Shown here: piece after piece, positions 1 through 8,786 of the stretch | How the letters are laid out: each line of letters begins with the position of its first letter | Numbering within the stretch: the stretch's first letter is position 1 | Source: Tepidibacillus_B infernus | GTDB taxonomy: Bacteria > Bacillota > Bacilli > Tepidibacillales > Tepidibacillaceae | Length of the DNA: 64,000 bases | Assembly: GCF_048898065.1 (NCBI RefSeq) | Contig: NZ_JBLWFI010000001.1 | Span: 372,001 to 436,000 of the forward strand | Direction of reading: 5' to 3' | Notes under the pieces: generated by a model | The model's database searches: none | What the model saw: only the letters and a program-made list of their open reading frames with translations | What the model was told of the DNA's origin: nothing | Translations under genes and position numbers: made by a program

Positions 1-1
1 G

Positions 2-976
2 GTCTGGAAACAAAGTGAATCTGCATTGATTGTTGTGAATACGATAAAGCGAAGTATCGACATCTTTAACAAACTAAAAGAGAAAAAAGTATCGGGAGAG
101 ATAGCAACTAATGTTGAGATCTATTATCTATCGACCAATATCATTCCCAAACAGAGAAAAACTGTTATCGATTTAGTAAAAAAGAGATTAAAAGAAAAAA
201 TTCCGGTAGTTTTGGTCTCAACACAAACAATCGAGGCAGGGGTTGATCTCGATTTTGATCTTGGCTTTCGTGATCTGGCACCGATAGAATCGATCATTCA
301 AACAGCAGGACGAATCAATCGAGAAGGAAAGAAAGGAGATTTTAAACCGCTTTATATTTTGAAAATTGAAAAAGATCATGAATACGTCTACATGTCCCAT
401 CACTTAGATCGAACGGAAAAAATATTAGGCGATCAAGAACAGATACCTGAAATTGAATATCGTAGCTTAGTCAAATCATATTATAAAGAGTTGATGTTAG
501 GCGGGGTATCGGATAAGTCAAGAACTCTTTGGCAGGAAGGAGTGGTTCTACTTGATTTTGATAAGCTAAAAGAGTTCCAACTTATTAAAGATATTGGTCA
601 AGTAGTGGATCTATATGTTGAATTACCTGACGATCATGAATCTACATTACTGGCTGACTCATATAAAGAAATTATGAAAAACGAATGGGCACCTAATGCG
701 ATCTTTAAAGTAATTGACGAATCAATTATCAAGAGCATGGGGAATCCGCCAACATTTTTTGAACGGAAAGCGCTATTGCGCATCCTGTTAACAAAGATGG
801 GTAAATATATGATCCAAGTAAGAGTACAGCGTGCTAAAGAGAATAGACCCATAGAATTTATAACCCGTAATGGAGTGGAAGCCTCATTTTACTGGATTCC
901 TCCAGATCAATTATCCCAATACTATGATATGGAGACAGGGTTTAAAGAGGGAGAGCGGGGTGGTTACTTTTGTTAG
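2..976 (+). CDS. cas3: CRISPR-associated helicase/nuclease Cas3, 3' part only
   Basis: The reading frame is open from base 2, so the gene enters from the left and only about 325 C-terminal residues are visible. Cas3 is the ATP-dependent helicase and ssDNA nuclease recruited by Cascade to degrade the non-target strand. The visible part is the second RecA-like domain: STQTIEAGVDLDFD is helicase motif V and QTAGRINREG is motif VI, both typical of Cas3. A C-terminal domain of about 200 residues follows. The HD nuclease domain and Walker motifs would lie outside the window. The gene overlaps cas4 by 7 nt, and the order cas3-cas4-cas1-cas2 fits subtype I-B. An internal TTG at base 26 is not the real start. 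Confidence 0.9.
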   Translation, partial: VWKQSESALIVVNTIKRSIDIFNKLKEKKVSGEIATNVEIYYLSTNIIPKQRKTVIDLVKKRLKEKIPVVLVSTQTIEAGVDLDFDLGFRDLAPIESIIQTAGRINREGKKGDFKPLYILKIEKDHEYVYMSHHLDRTEKILGDQEQIPEIEYRSLVKSYYKELMLGGVSDKSRTLWQEGVVLLDFDKLKEFQLIKDIGQVVDLYVELPDDHESTLLADSYKEIMKNEWAPNAIFKVIDESIIKSMGNPPTFFERKALLRILLTKMGKYMIQVRVQRAKENRPIEFITRNGVEASFYWIPPDQLSQYYDMETGFKEGERGGYFC

Positions 977-1479
977 AATTCTTATCTATAAAAGTTACCG
1001 GAACTCACATTAATAGCTATTATATATGTCCGCGTCAAACATGGCTTGTCGCCCATCATTTAATTGGTAATCAAGAGGATGAGAACCTCGATTATGGTCG
1101 TTTTTTACAAGATAATGTTTATGAGCGAGAGAAAAAGGAGATTACCATAGGACATTTGAAAATCGATGTAATGAAATCAAAGGATGGGGAGTTGGTAATT
1201 GGTGAAGTAAAGAAAAGCTCAGCCTCGTTAGAAACGGCACGCATCCAACTTCTATTCTATCTGTATGAACTAAGAAAGATTGGAATTGAAGCGGCAGGTG
1301 AACTTCTTTTTCCAGAGGAACGCCGAAAGGAAAGAGTAGTTTTGGATGATCTGTTCATAAGAAAGATTGAGCAGTTAAAAACGGAGATTGCAGAACTGAT
1401 TCAACAAGAATTACCGCCACCACCCAAGAAAGTTAAATGGTGTAGAAATTGTTCTTATCGCGAAATGTGCTGGGCGTAA
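970..1479 (+). CDS. cas4: CRISPR-associated exonuclease Cas4
   Basis: This is a 169-aa RecB-like iron-sulfur nuclease that helps trim prespacers and select those with a correct PAM. The first cysteine of the cluster lies at about residue 20 in YYICPRQTW. The other three form the C-terminal WCRNCSYREMCW motif (about 158, 161 and 167). The nuclease core shows D, then GEVKKS (the ExK motif), then a conserved QLLFYLYEL helix. The start is a TTG overlapping the last codons of cas3, suggesting translational coupling. Length is normal for the family. It is followed at 22 nt by cas1, with which Cas4 commonly works. Confidence 0.93.
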   Translation: MLEFLSIKVTGTHINSYYICPRQTWLVAHHLIGNQEDENLDYGRFLQDNVYEREKKEITIGHLKIDVMKSKDGELVIGEVKKSSASLETARIQLLFYLYELRKIGIEAAGELLFPEERRKERVVLDDLFIRKIEQLKTEIAELIQQELPPPPKKVKWCRNCSYREMCWA

Positions 1480-1501
1480 TTTAAAGTAAGAGGGTGATAT
1501 A

Positions 1502-2494
1502 GTGAAAAAGAGCCAATATATATTTAGCACAGGAACCATATTTCGTAAAGATAATACACTCTGCTTTGAGTCGGAGAAAGGGAAGAGATATTTTCCAGTT
1601 GAAGATATCAAAGAGATTTTTCTATTTGGAGAGGTAGATTTTAATAAGCGGTTTTTAGAGTTTATTTCGCAGAAAGAGATATTACTTCATATTTTTAATC
1701 ATTATGGATACTATATGGGGACTTTTTATCCGCGTGAACATTTGAATTCTGGCTATATGATCTTACAACAAACGCAAGCTTATCTGGATGAAAAGAGGCG
1801 TAAGGAGATTGCGTTCAAATTTGTCCAAGGATCAATGGATAATATGCATCAAGTGTTACGTTACTATAATAATCGAGGTACTGAGCTTGAAGATATTCTT
1901 GATCAGTTAAATACTTTTCAAGATAGGCTTCTGACCTGTGAAACGATTGAACAGATGATGGCAATTGAAGGCAATTATCGTGAACAATATTATCTAGCCT
2001 TTGATCGGATAATCGATCAAGATCATTTCGTATTTGAAGGACGTTCGCGTCAACCTCCTCTTAATCGACTTAATGCTCTTATTAGCTTTGGCAATTCAAT
2101 GGTATATTCGATCGTCTTAAGTGAAATATACAAAACGCATCTCGATCCCCGCATTGGCTATCTACATACCACCAACTTCAGGGGATTTACTCTTCATTTA
2201 GATATTGCTGAGATTTTCAAACCAATACTTGTTGATCGCGTTATTTTTACTTTGCTAGGCAAAAAGATGATCACTGCAAAAGATTTTGAGAAAAAGTTAG
2301 AAGGAATAATACTTAATGAGAAAGGAAGAAGGACTTTTTTGGAAGAGCTAGAAAAGAGGTTGGCGACAACAATCAAACATCGAGAATTAGGACGTGAAGT
2401 TTCTTATCGTAGGCTAATCCGCATGGAAGCTTACAAGTTACAAAAACATATCATGGGTGAGAAAGAGTATATTCCATATGTGTCTCGATGGTAG
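1502..2494 (+). CDS. cas1: CRISPR-associated endonuclease/integrase Cas1
   Basis: This 330-aa protein is the Cas1 integrase that, with Cas2, inserts new spacers at the leader end of the array. The three metal-binding positions are visible: Glu in AIEGNYREQYY (about residue 157), His in YLHTTN, and Asp in LDIAEIFKP. The motif SFGNSMVYS between them is also typical of the I-B branch. The start is GTG at 1502, preceded by an AGAGGGTG Shine-Dalgarno sequence. It sits between cas4 and cas2 in the usual adaptation-module order and looks intact. Confidence 0.95.
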   Translation: MKKSQYIFSTGTIFRKDNTLCFESEKGKRYFPVEDIKEIFLFGEVDFNKRFLEFISQKEILLHIFNHYGYYMGTFYPREHLNSGYMILQQTQAYLDEKRRKEIAFKFVQGSMDNMHQVLRYYNNRGTELEDILDQLNTFQDRLLTCETIEQMMAIEGNYREQYYLAFDRIIDQDHFVFEGRSRQPPLNRLNALISFGNSMVYSIVLSEIYKTHLDPRIGYLHTTNFRGFTLHLDIAEIFKPILVDRVIFTLLGKKMITAKDFEKKLEGIILNEKGRRTFLEELEKRLATTIKHRELGREVSYRRLIRMEAYKLQKHIMGEKEYIPYVSRW

Positions 2495-2533
2495 TTATTA
2501 ATACGTGATCGATTCTTGGATGGTGATATTTAG

Positions 2534-2797
2534 GTGTTTGTGATTTTAGTATATGATATAGGTGTGAAGCGTGTTGCTAGAGTTCTAAAAACTTCTCGTA
2601 AATACTTAACCTGGGTGCAAAACTCCGTTTTAGAGGGGGATATTAGCGAGGTGAACTTTAAGAAGCTAAAAACAGAGTTACTTGCTGTGGTCGATAAAGA
2701 TGAGGACTCCATCATCTTTTACACATTTCGTACGAAAAATTACTCAAAGCGAGAGGAATATGGGATAAAAAAGGGTGGAGAGGAGATGTTCTTATAA
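2534..2797 (+). CDS. cas2: CRISPR-associated protein Cas2
   Basis: This 87-aa protein has the ferredoxin-like Cas2 fold pattern. It starts with a beta strand ending in VYD (the conserved Asp), then VARVLKTSRKYLTWVQNSVLEG, and later the strand DSIIFYTF. Cas2 dimers bridge two Cas1 dimers in the spacer-integration complex. The start is GTG at 2534, with GGATGGTG just upstream. Its stop lies 176 bp before the first CRISPR repeat, so the gap holds the array leader. All four visible cas genes appear co-oriented with the array. Confidence 0.94.
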   Translation: MFVILVYDIGVKRVARVLKTSRKYLTWVQNSVLEGDISEVNFKKLKTELLAVVDKDEDSIIFYTFRTKNYSKREEYGIKKGGEEMFL

Positions 2798-2973
2798 TCA
2801 GTGAGCGTACAGTTCAATAATTTGCTCATGTCGTCGAACGGGAGTAGTGCAAAAAAGCCCGTAGATCGACTAAAGCACATTTCTAGGTATATTAAGGGTA
2901 TTGTTAAAGTAAAATGATGTTTAGTATAATGTGCATATGATATGAAAAACTTTATTTTTTGCGGATAAAATGG
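2798..2973 (+). promoter_or_regulatory. CRISPR leader with promoter and conserved-looking hairpin
   Basis: This AT-rich stretch lies between cas2 and repeat 1. A sigma-A-type promoter can be drawn as TTGTTA at 2901-2906, an 18-bp gap and TATAAT at 2925-2930, firing into the array about 45 bp upstream of repeat 1. Upstream of it a hairpin is visible: GTCGA (2833-2837) and CGGG (2839-2842) pair with CCCG (2858-2861) and TCGAC (2866-2870), around an A-rich loop. Perfect repeats at this end and decayed repeats at the far end confirm that this is the leader side. Confidence 0.75.
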
Positions 2974-5900
2974 GTTATTAGACTACCTATAAGGAATTGA
3001 AACTACATATATGTTATTTTATATTCCAATCCTTCAAATTGTTATTAGACTACCTATAAGGAATTGAAACCAGATTCAATCACTCTTGCTTTTGCCACCG
3101 TTTTCTCGTTATTAGACTACCTATAAGGAATTGAAACCCACCTTCCATTTATCCCCTTTTGAAACAAAAAGGGGTTATTAGACTACCTATAAGGAATTGA
3201 AACTTAAAATCCAAACGTCTAAAATGAAAATCTAGTACAAGTTATTAGACTACCTATAAGGAATTGAAACCGGCAATACTCGGCACGGTCTGGAACCAGC
3301 TCAATCAGTTATTAGACTACCTATAAGGAATTGAAACATGCAACCTAAATATATAGCTTTTCCGTTCCAAACTTGTTATTAGACTACCTATAAGGAATTG
3401 AAACAGGTCCCAATCTGTCGCACTAGATGTTTCCGCACTAGTTATTAGACTACCTATAAGGAATTGAAACCGATAAGTGATAATGATATATGGTTGTGTT
3501 TGGATTGTTATTAGACTACCTATAAGGAATTGAAACACTGCTCTATTACGTATTTCTGCTATTTTTTGTTTTGGTTATTAGACTACCTATAAGGAATTGA
3601 AACTCCTATATTGCTTTGCATATTTATTGTTACCATGTGTGTTATTAGACTACCTATAAGGAATTGAAACTGCCATCTGGTCATAATAATGATGACAATT
3701 GCACCAGTTATTAGACTACCTATAAGGAATTGAAACACCTCATTCAAGTTTCTTCTTCCTTTTTGAGCGAAAGTTATTAGACTACCTATAAGGAATTGAA
3801 ACAAATCATCAATATAGAAGTACTCATCTCCTTCGTAGAGTTATTAGACTACCTATAAGGAATTGAAACGCGAGCTTTATGCACATTTGGCCGAAACTGT
3901 GATAACGTTATTAGACTACCTATAAGGAATTGAAACCTCATTTGAGTGACTTTTTATTATAGCGAAAGTAGGTGTTATTAGACTACCTATAAGGAATTGA
4001 AACTCGATAAAGACAACTGAGAAATACCTCCACGTTACCAGTTATTAGACTACCTATAAGGAATTGAAACAAATATCCCTTTTTATACCAGGATGGGTAA
4101 TCTTCGGTTATTAGACTACCTATAAGGAATTGAAACTAGTCCACTCGACTGCTATCTAGCCGGTAAGGTGTCAGTTATTAGACTACCTATAAGGAATTGA
4201 AACTCGTTCCAAGCCCTGATGTCGTCGTTTCCGTCTTTGGTTATTAGACTACCTATAAGGAATTGAAACTCACCATCGCGCAAAGGCGTTTTGAGATTGG
4301 CCGGGAGTTATTAGACTACCTATAAGGAATTGAAACTTTTAAAGTATTTCAAACTAAAATGGGCAAAATATGGGTTATTAGACTACCTATAAGGAATTGA
4401 AACATCGTTACGTTAGCATTACTTTTTATAGTAGGCAGCGTTATTAGACTACCTATAAGGAATTGAAACCCCGGCTTGTTCTGTAATATCGGGGGAGGTA
4501 GGTAAGCGTTATTAGACTACCTATAAGGAATTGAAACTTCCCAAGCGGCTTTGGAATGCCAAGTCTTACTGTGTTATTAGACTACCTATAAGGAATTGAA
4601 ACAGGACTTGTTGAGCCCAGATAGCTGCCAAGGCAAACTCGTTATTAGACTACCTATAAGGAATTGAAACCAATATCATCCCAAATAAAATTAACTTTCC
4701 CAAAAAAGTTATTAGACTACCTATAAGGAATTGAAACCCGCTGAATTTGAGTATAGTTGTTAGTACAACAAAATCGTTATTAGACTACCTATAAGGAATT
4801 GAAACAGCAGATAGCGAAGTATATAGGGAAAAACTTTGGAGGTTATTAGACTACCTATAAGGAATTGAAACCTCTGGTGCAGCGTCAAATTGTGCTTTTA
4901 TTTCTGCTGCGTTATTAGACTACCTATAAGGAATTGAAACGGATATAAAGGCGGAAAAACAAGAATGTATAAAGAATGTTATTAGACTACCTATAAGGAA
5001 TTGAAACTTGGAAGGATATATGTCAATCATAACCCTTCCGACAAGTTATTAGACTACCTATAAGGAATTGAAACTCATCATGACGAGATGGCACGAGGAT
5101 GACCTGGTCGGGTTATTAGACTACCTATAAGGAATTGAAACTTGGAAGGAAGATATAATTACAGATGAAACAGACGAGTTATTAGACTACCTATAAGGAA
5201 TTGAAACTAAATATGGCTACAAATGAAAAAGTAAAAACTCAATTGTTATTAGACTACCTATAAGGAATTGAAACTCATAAGGGCGGTATTTTTTGCGTAG
5301 TTTTTCAAGTTCGTTATTAGACTACCTATAAGGAATTGAAACATGGATATGACAAAGCTAATTTTACGTGTTGGGAATGGTTATTAGACTACCTATAAGG
5401 AATTGAAACCTTAACAATAAATAATTAGTCTTACATTGATCCGCGTTATTAGACTACCTATAAGGAATTGAAACACGATGAAGAGTTGGAGTATTTAGCT
5501 AAGTTTTTTGAGTTATTAGACTACCTATAAGGAATTGAAACAAGTGTAAAGATTGATATACTCCCCTTCCTCTTCTAGGTTATTAGACTACCTATAAGGA
5601 ATTGAAACCTGAACATCTGCATGACTAAAATCGAAAAATTTTTTTGTTATTAGACTACCTATAAGGAATTGAAACTCGTATTGTAAGATTGTAAATCAAC
5701 TTTAGGAACATGTTATTAGACTACCTATAAGGAATTGAAACTGAGTATATTGGGAAGATCGCAATAGAACGCACAGGGTTATTAGACTACCTATAAGGAA
5801 TTGAAACTCGTAGATGTATAAATGTAGTTGACTTAGGATACTCGTTATTAGACTACCTATAAGGAATTGAAACAAGAATGCGCACAAGTTAGTGATCGTA

Positions 5901-6122
5901 TCATAATCTAGTTATTAGACTACCTATAAGGAATTGAAACAATATCAGGGAGCAGATGTTGAGAGAAGGCGAAAGAGTTATTAGACTACCTATAAGGAAT
6001 TGAAACAACCAATGTTTTGTAAGAATATCCAGACAGGAGAAACGTTATTAGACTACCTATAAGGAATTGAAACTTGTTGATGTTTTCTGTGACAATGTGT
6101 TCATAAGCTGTTATTAGACTAC
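2974..6122 (+). CRISPR. CRISPR array, leader-proximal segment (repeats 1-47 and the left part of repeat 48)
   Basis: The 30-bp repeat starts GTTATTAGAC, continues TACCTATAAG and ends GAATTGAAAC. The last eight bases, ATTGAAAC, would form the crRNA 5' handle after Cas6 cleavage, as in type I-B systems. I counted 47 complete repeats starting at 2974 and then every 65-69 bp to 6044. The 48th repeat starts at 6110 and is cut after its 13th base by an insertion sequence. Spacers are 35-39 nt, mostly 36-37. Every repeat read in this segment looks identical. Transcription is left to right from the leader at 2798-2973. Confidence 0.98.
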
Positions 6123-6213
6123 TGATGCTAGAATAAAAATAGGACAACTTAAATAGAGATTTTTCCTAAGTTTAGTATAAAATAAATATAACTGAACCAG
6201 GGGGAAATGTTTA

Positions 6214-6507
6214 ATGGGAAATCAAAAGAAACAATACAGTGCTGAATTTAAGCAGGATGCTGTAAACTATTATCATTCATCAGGCAAAAGCCTAGAACAA
6301 GTAGCAGGAGATCTAAAAGTTAGTAAATCTGCATTAAGTAAGTGGGTATTAAATGCTAATACAAACAATGGTACCGTTAATCACAGAGGATCAGGTAATT
6401 ATAGCTCAGACGCTGAGAAAGAAATTGCTCGTTTAAAGAAAGAATTAAAAGATTCAAAGGATGCGTTAGACATCTTAAAAAAGGCTATAGGCATACTGAA
6501 CAATTAA
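6214..6507 (+). CDS. IS3-family transposase OrfA (HTH protein)
   Basis: This 97-aa protein is the DNA-binding half of the IS3 transposase. It starts with the helix-turn-helix typical of the family (YSAEFKQDAVNYY, then LEQVAGDLKVSKSALSKW). It ends in a leucine-zipper-like coiled coil with repeated KKELKDSK-type heptads. ATG at 6214 follows a GGGGGAAA Shine-Dalgarno sequence. Near its 3' end, at 6477-6483, lies the slippery heptamer A AAA AAG, where ribosomes can shift -1 into orfB to make the OrfAB transposase. OrfA alone usually binds the ends and regulates transposition. Confidence 0.94.
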   Translation: MGNQKKQYSAEFKQDAVNYYHSSGKSLEQVAGDLKVSKSALSKWVLNANTNNGTVNHRGSGNYSSDAEKEIARLKKELKDSKDALDILKKAIGILNN

Positions 6508-7379
6508 CAGAATCTATTTATACAGAAACAAAGTTAGTATCGGAGGAGCGCAAGATTTCTGTTAACAGTGTGCTCAAACTATTGGGCGTTTCTTCATCAG
6601 GATATTACAGTTGGGTTAAAAGAATACCATCCAACCAAGAAAAAAGGAAGCAACAGGTAAAAGCGGAAATTATACAAATTTATAATGAGTCCCATCAGAT
6701 ATATGGAGCACCTAAAATAACGTCTATACTTCAGTCAAGAGGTCATGTAATAGCAGAAAAAACGGTTGGTAACTATATGCGTGAAGAAAATATTAAAGCT
6801 ATTTGGGTTCGACCTTATATTAGAACAACTATTGATCCTGATTTTGATAATAAGTTAAAAAATATTCTTGATAGAGATTTTAAGCCAGTGGCACCTAATA
6901 CCGTCTGGGTGACTGACATAACCTATATACACACCCTATCGGGTTTTGTATATCTTACGAGCGTAATGGATTTATTTTCACGAAAAATCATAGGTTGGCA
7001 TGTATCTAATAGCTTATCAACAGAACATGTAATAAAAGCCATTGAGAAAGCAAAAGCAAGCCGAAAGCTAAGTCAACCAGTTATTATTCATAGTGATCGA
7101 GGAAGCCAATATGTATCTAAAAGCTATATTGAAGCTACACCAGCAGCAAAATTCATACACAGCTATTCAAATAAAGGTAACCCATGGGACAATGCATGTA
7201 TTGAATCGTTTCATGCTTTAATAAAACGTGAATGGTTGAATCGTTATGTCATCAAAGATACTAGGCATGCACATGAACTAATATTTGAGTACATAGAGAG
7301 CTTTTATAATACAGTCAGAATTCATGAATATTGTGGTATGCTGTCACCTTATGATTTCGAAAATGCTTTAGTGTGTTAA
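6483..7379 (+). CDS. IS3-family transposase OrfB (DDE integrase core)
   Basis: This is the catalytic half of the transposase, translated in the -1 frame after the heptamer at 6477-6483. The frame is open from the shift site through GYRHTEQLTESIYTE to the stop at 7379. An internal start at 6570 would give a 269-aa OrfB alone. The retroviral-integrase-like core shows all three acidic residues: Asp in WVTDITYIH, Asp in IHSDRGSQY, and Glu in WDNACIESFHALIKREW. The upstream HTH_21-type region GVSSSGYYSWVKR is also present. Nothing looks broken, so the element is probably competent. Confidence 0.94.
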   Translation, partial: GYRHTEQLTESIYTETKLVSEERKISVNSVLKLLGVSSSGYYSWVKRIPSNQEKRKQQVKAEIIQIYNESHQIYGAPKITSILQSRGHVIAEKTVGNYMREENIKAIWVRPYIRTTIDPDFDNKLKNILDRDFKPVAPNTVWVTDITYIHTLSGFVYLTSVMDLFSRKIIGWHVSNSLSTEHVIKAIEKAKASRKLSQPVIIHSDRGSQYVSKSYIEATPAAKFIHSYSNKGNPWDNACIESFHALIKREWLNRYVIKDTRHAHELIFEYIESFYNTVRIHEYCGMLSPYDFENALVC

Positions 7380-7437
7380 TTTACTAAACTGGAATTATAT
7401 CTACTTTTAACTTGTCCGAAATCTTGACATAAGACCA

Positions 7438-8519
7438 TACCTATAAGGAATTGAAACAAGGATACGTATGATAAATATGAAATATTTAATCCTAGTTATT
7501 AGACTACCTATAAGGAATTGAAACGTTTTTTGTCAGAACTGCTACGTGGGGACTGGACCGGGTTATTAGACTACCTATAAGGAATTGAAACTATGGTTGT
7601 TTAACCATCGTGTTCGACCTCGCTTTCGTTATTAGACTACCTATAAGGAATTGAAACTTTTCTCTAGCTCTTCACGAATGATGGTCCGAAGCAGTTATTA
7701 GACTACCTATAAGGAATTGAAACCGCATATGCTGTAGCGCAAGCGCAGCTTCAGCAAGGTTATTAGACTACCTATAAGGAATTGAAACTAGATTGAAACT
7801 GCTCATCTAATTTTGATTGCAAAAGTTATTAGACTACCTATAAGGAATTGAAACTGTTAACTCTGAACAGCCACTTATACAAGTAATTTTTGTTATTAGA
7901 CTACCTATAAGGAATTGAAACTCTGAATAGCAGAAGGAGTTAATCTAAAGTCGTACAGTTATTAGACTACCTATAAGGAATTGAAACTTTGCTAGTTTTA
8001 GCAACGCTTCTTTGCTAGCATGTGTTATTAGACTACCTATAAGGAATTGAAACATCTCTAAAAGTTCTTCTATGTCTTGTTTGTCCATCGTTATTAGACT
8101 ACCTATAAGGAATTGAAACTAAATTTGTTCTAAAGCATCAATGATTTGATCTTCGTTATTAGACTACCTATAAGGAATTGAAACTTGAAGCTTTAGAACA
8201 AGTTTTTGAAGGGTCTGTTAGTTATTAGACTACCTATAAGGAATTGAAACATAAAATACGATTATTTTCTCTATTCTTGTCTATCTTGTTATTAGACTAC
8301 CTATAAGGAATTGAAACATAGACAATGTTACTCTTGTTTTAGCCATAATAAAATGTTATTAGACTACCTATAAGGAATTGAAACTAGATTTCGAATGTCT
8401 CGGAGGCATGGATATGATCATAGTTATTAGACTACCTATTTAAGGAATTGAAACGGCACTGTGTATATATCATCGTAGTGTATAGATGTGTTATTAGACT
8501 ATCTAGGAGGATACAGCTA
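7438..8519 (+). CRISPR. CRISPR array, leader-distal segment (right part of repeat 48 to repeat 64)
   Basis: This continues the same array after the IS. The right 20 bases of repeat 48 lie at 7438-7457. Intact repeats then start at 7495, 7562, 7628, 7694, 7759, 7825, 7892, 7958, 8024, 8090, 8155, 8221, 8288 and 8355. Repeat 63 (8423-8454) carries two extra T bases, and repeat 64 (from 8490) is degenerate after its first half. Decay at this end marks the old, trailer side of the array. The segment holds 16 spacers, giving 63 in total. Unless a promoter in or near the IS takes over, transcripts must cross the IS to express them. Confidence 0.97.
8423..8519 (+). repeat. Variant and degenerate terminal CRISPR repeats
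   Basis: Repeat 63 at 8423-8454 is 32 bp because TT is inserted between CTAT and AAGG. Repeat 64, from 8490, keeps GTTATTAGACTA, then drifts to TCTAGGAGGATACAGC and loses the ATTGAAAC handle. Terminal repeat decay is the usual sign of the trailer end. Spacer 63 lies between them at 8455-8489. Confidence 0.9.
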
Positions 8520-8697
8520 GAGAAACTATTAAGTTATCTGATGCAGTAACTAGACTCGACTAAAGATCCCAATACCTTTTCATATGATCAGCCATTCCCT
8601 CTTTCTTCATTCAGTAACTTAACTTCATAACTATCTTAAATAGAAAATATCTTTCCAATCAAATATTTAAGCAATAAAATAAGCCCCACGACCTATC

Positions 8698-8781
8698 AAA
8701 CCTAAGCAGGATTCTAAGCCCTTATATCGAATCTATTATATTGGTAAATTGATAGATTCGATGACATCATTGCTTAGGAGG
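8698..8781 (+). promoter_or_regulatory. Structured 5' leader of the SpoIID-like gene
   Basis: Two nested inverted repeats precede the gene. The outer arms are CCTAAGCA (8701-8708) and TGCTTAGG (8771-8778). The inner arms are CGAATCTAT (8728-8736) and ATAGATTCG (8752-8760). The outer right arm overlaps the Shine-Dalgarno sequence AGGAGG (8776-8781). A slightly bulged alternative would also pair AAACC at 8698-8702 with GGTTT. In RNA this could mask the ribosome-binding site. That role is inferred; only the pairing is seen. The rest of 8520-8700 shows nothing I recognise. Confidence 0.5.
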
Positions 8782-8786
8782 TTTAT

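Larger units (their letters stand above)
6123..7437 (+). mobile_element. IS3-family insertion sequence inside a CRISPR repeat
   Basis: The element is 1315 bp, begins TGATGCTAG and ends AAGACCA, so it has the TG...CA ends of the IS3 family. Its imperfect terminal inverted repeats share a core, GGACAACTTAAA on the left and GGACAAGTTAAA when the right end is reverse-complemented. The 3-bp target TAC is duplicated at 6120-6122 and 7438-7440. Removing the element and one TAC restores one exact 30-bp CRISPR repeat, which fixes both ends to the base. It carries orfA and orfB joined by a -1 frameshift signal, both apparently intact, so it may still be mobile. Confidence 0.96.

Noticed and set aside
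5008..5177. Spacers 31 and 33 both begin TTGGAAGGA
   Set aside because: Nine shared bases at the spacer start with unrelated remainders; chance or similar targets cannot be separated without a search, so I did not list it as a finding.
3317..5887. Minus-strand ORFs in the CRISPR array with repeated FQFLIGSLIT segments
   Set aside because: These are translations of the CRISPR repeat in reverse, broken by spacers. They have no ribosome sites and are not genes.
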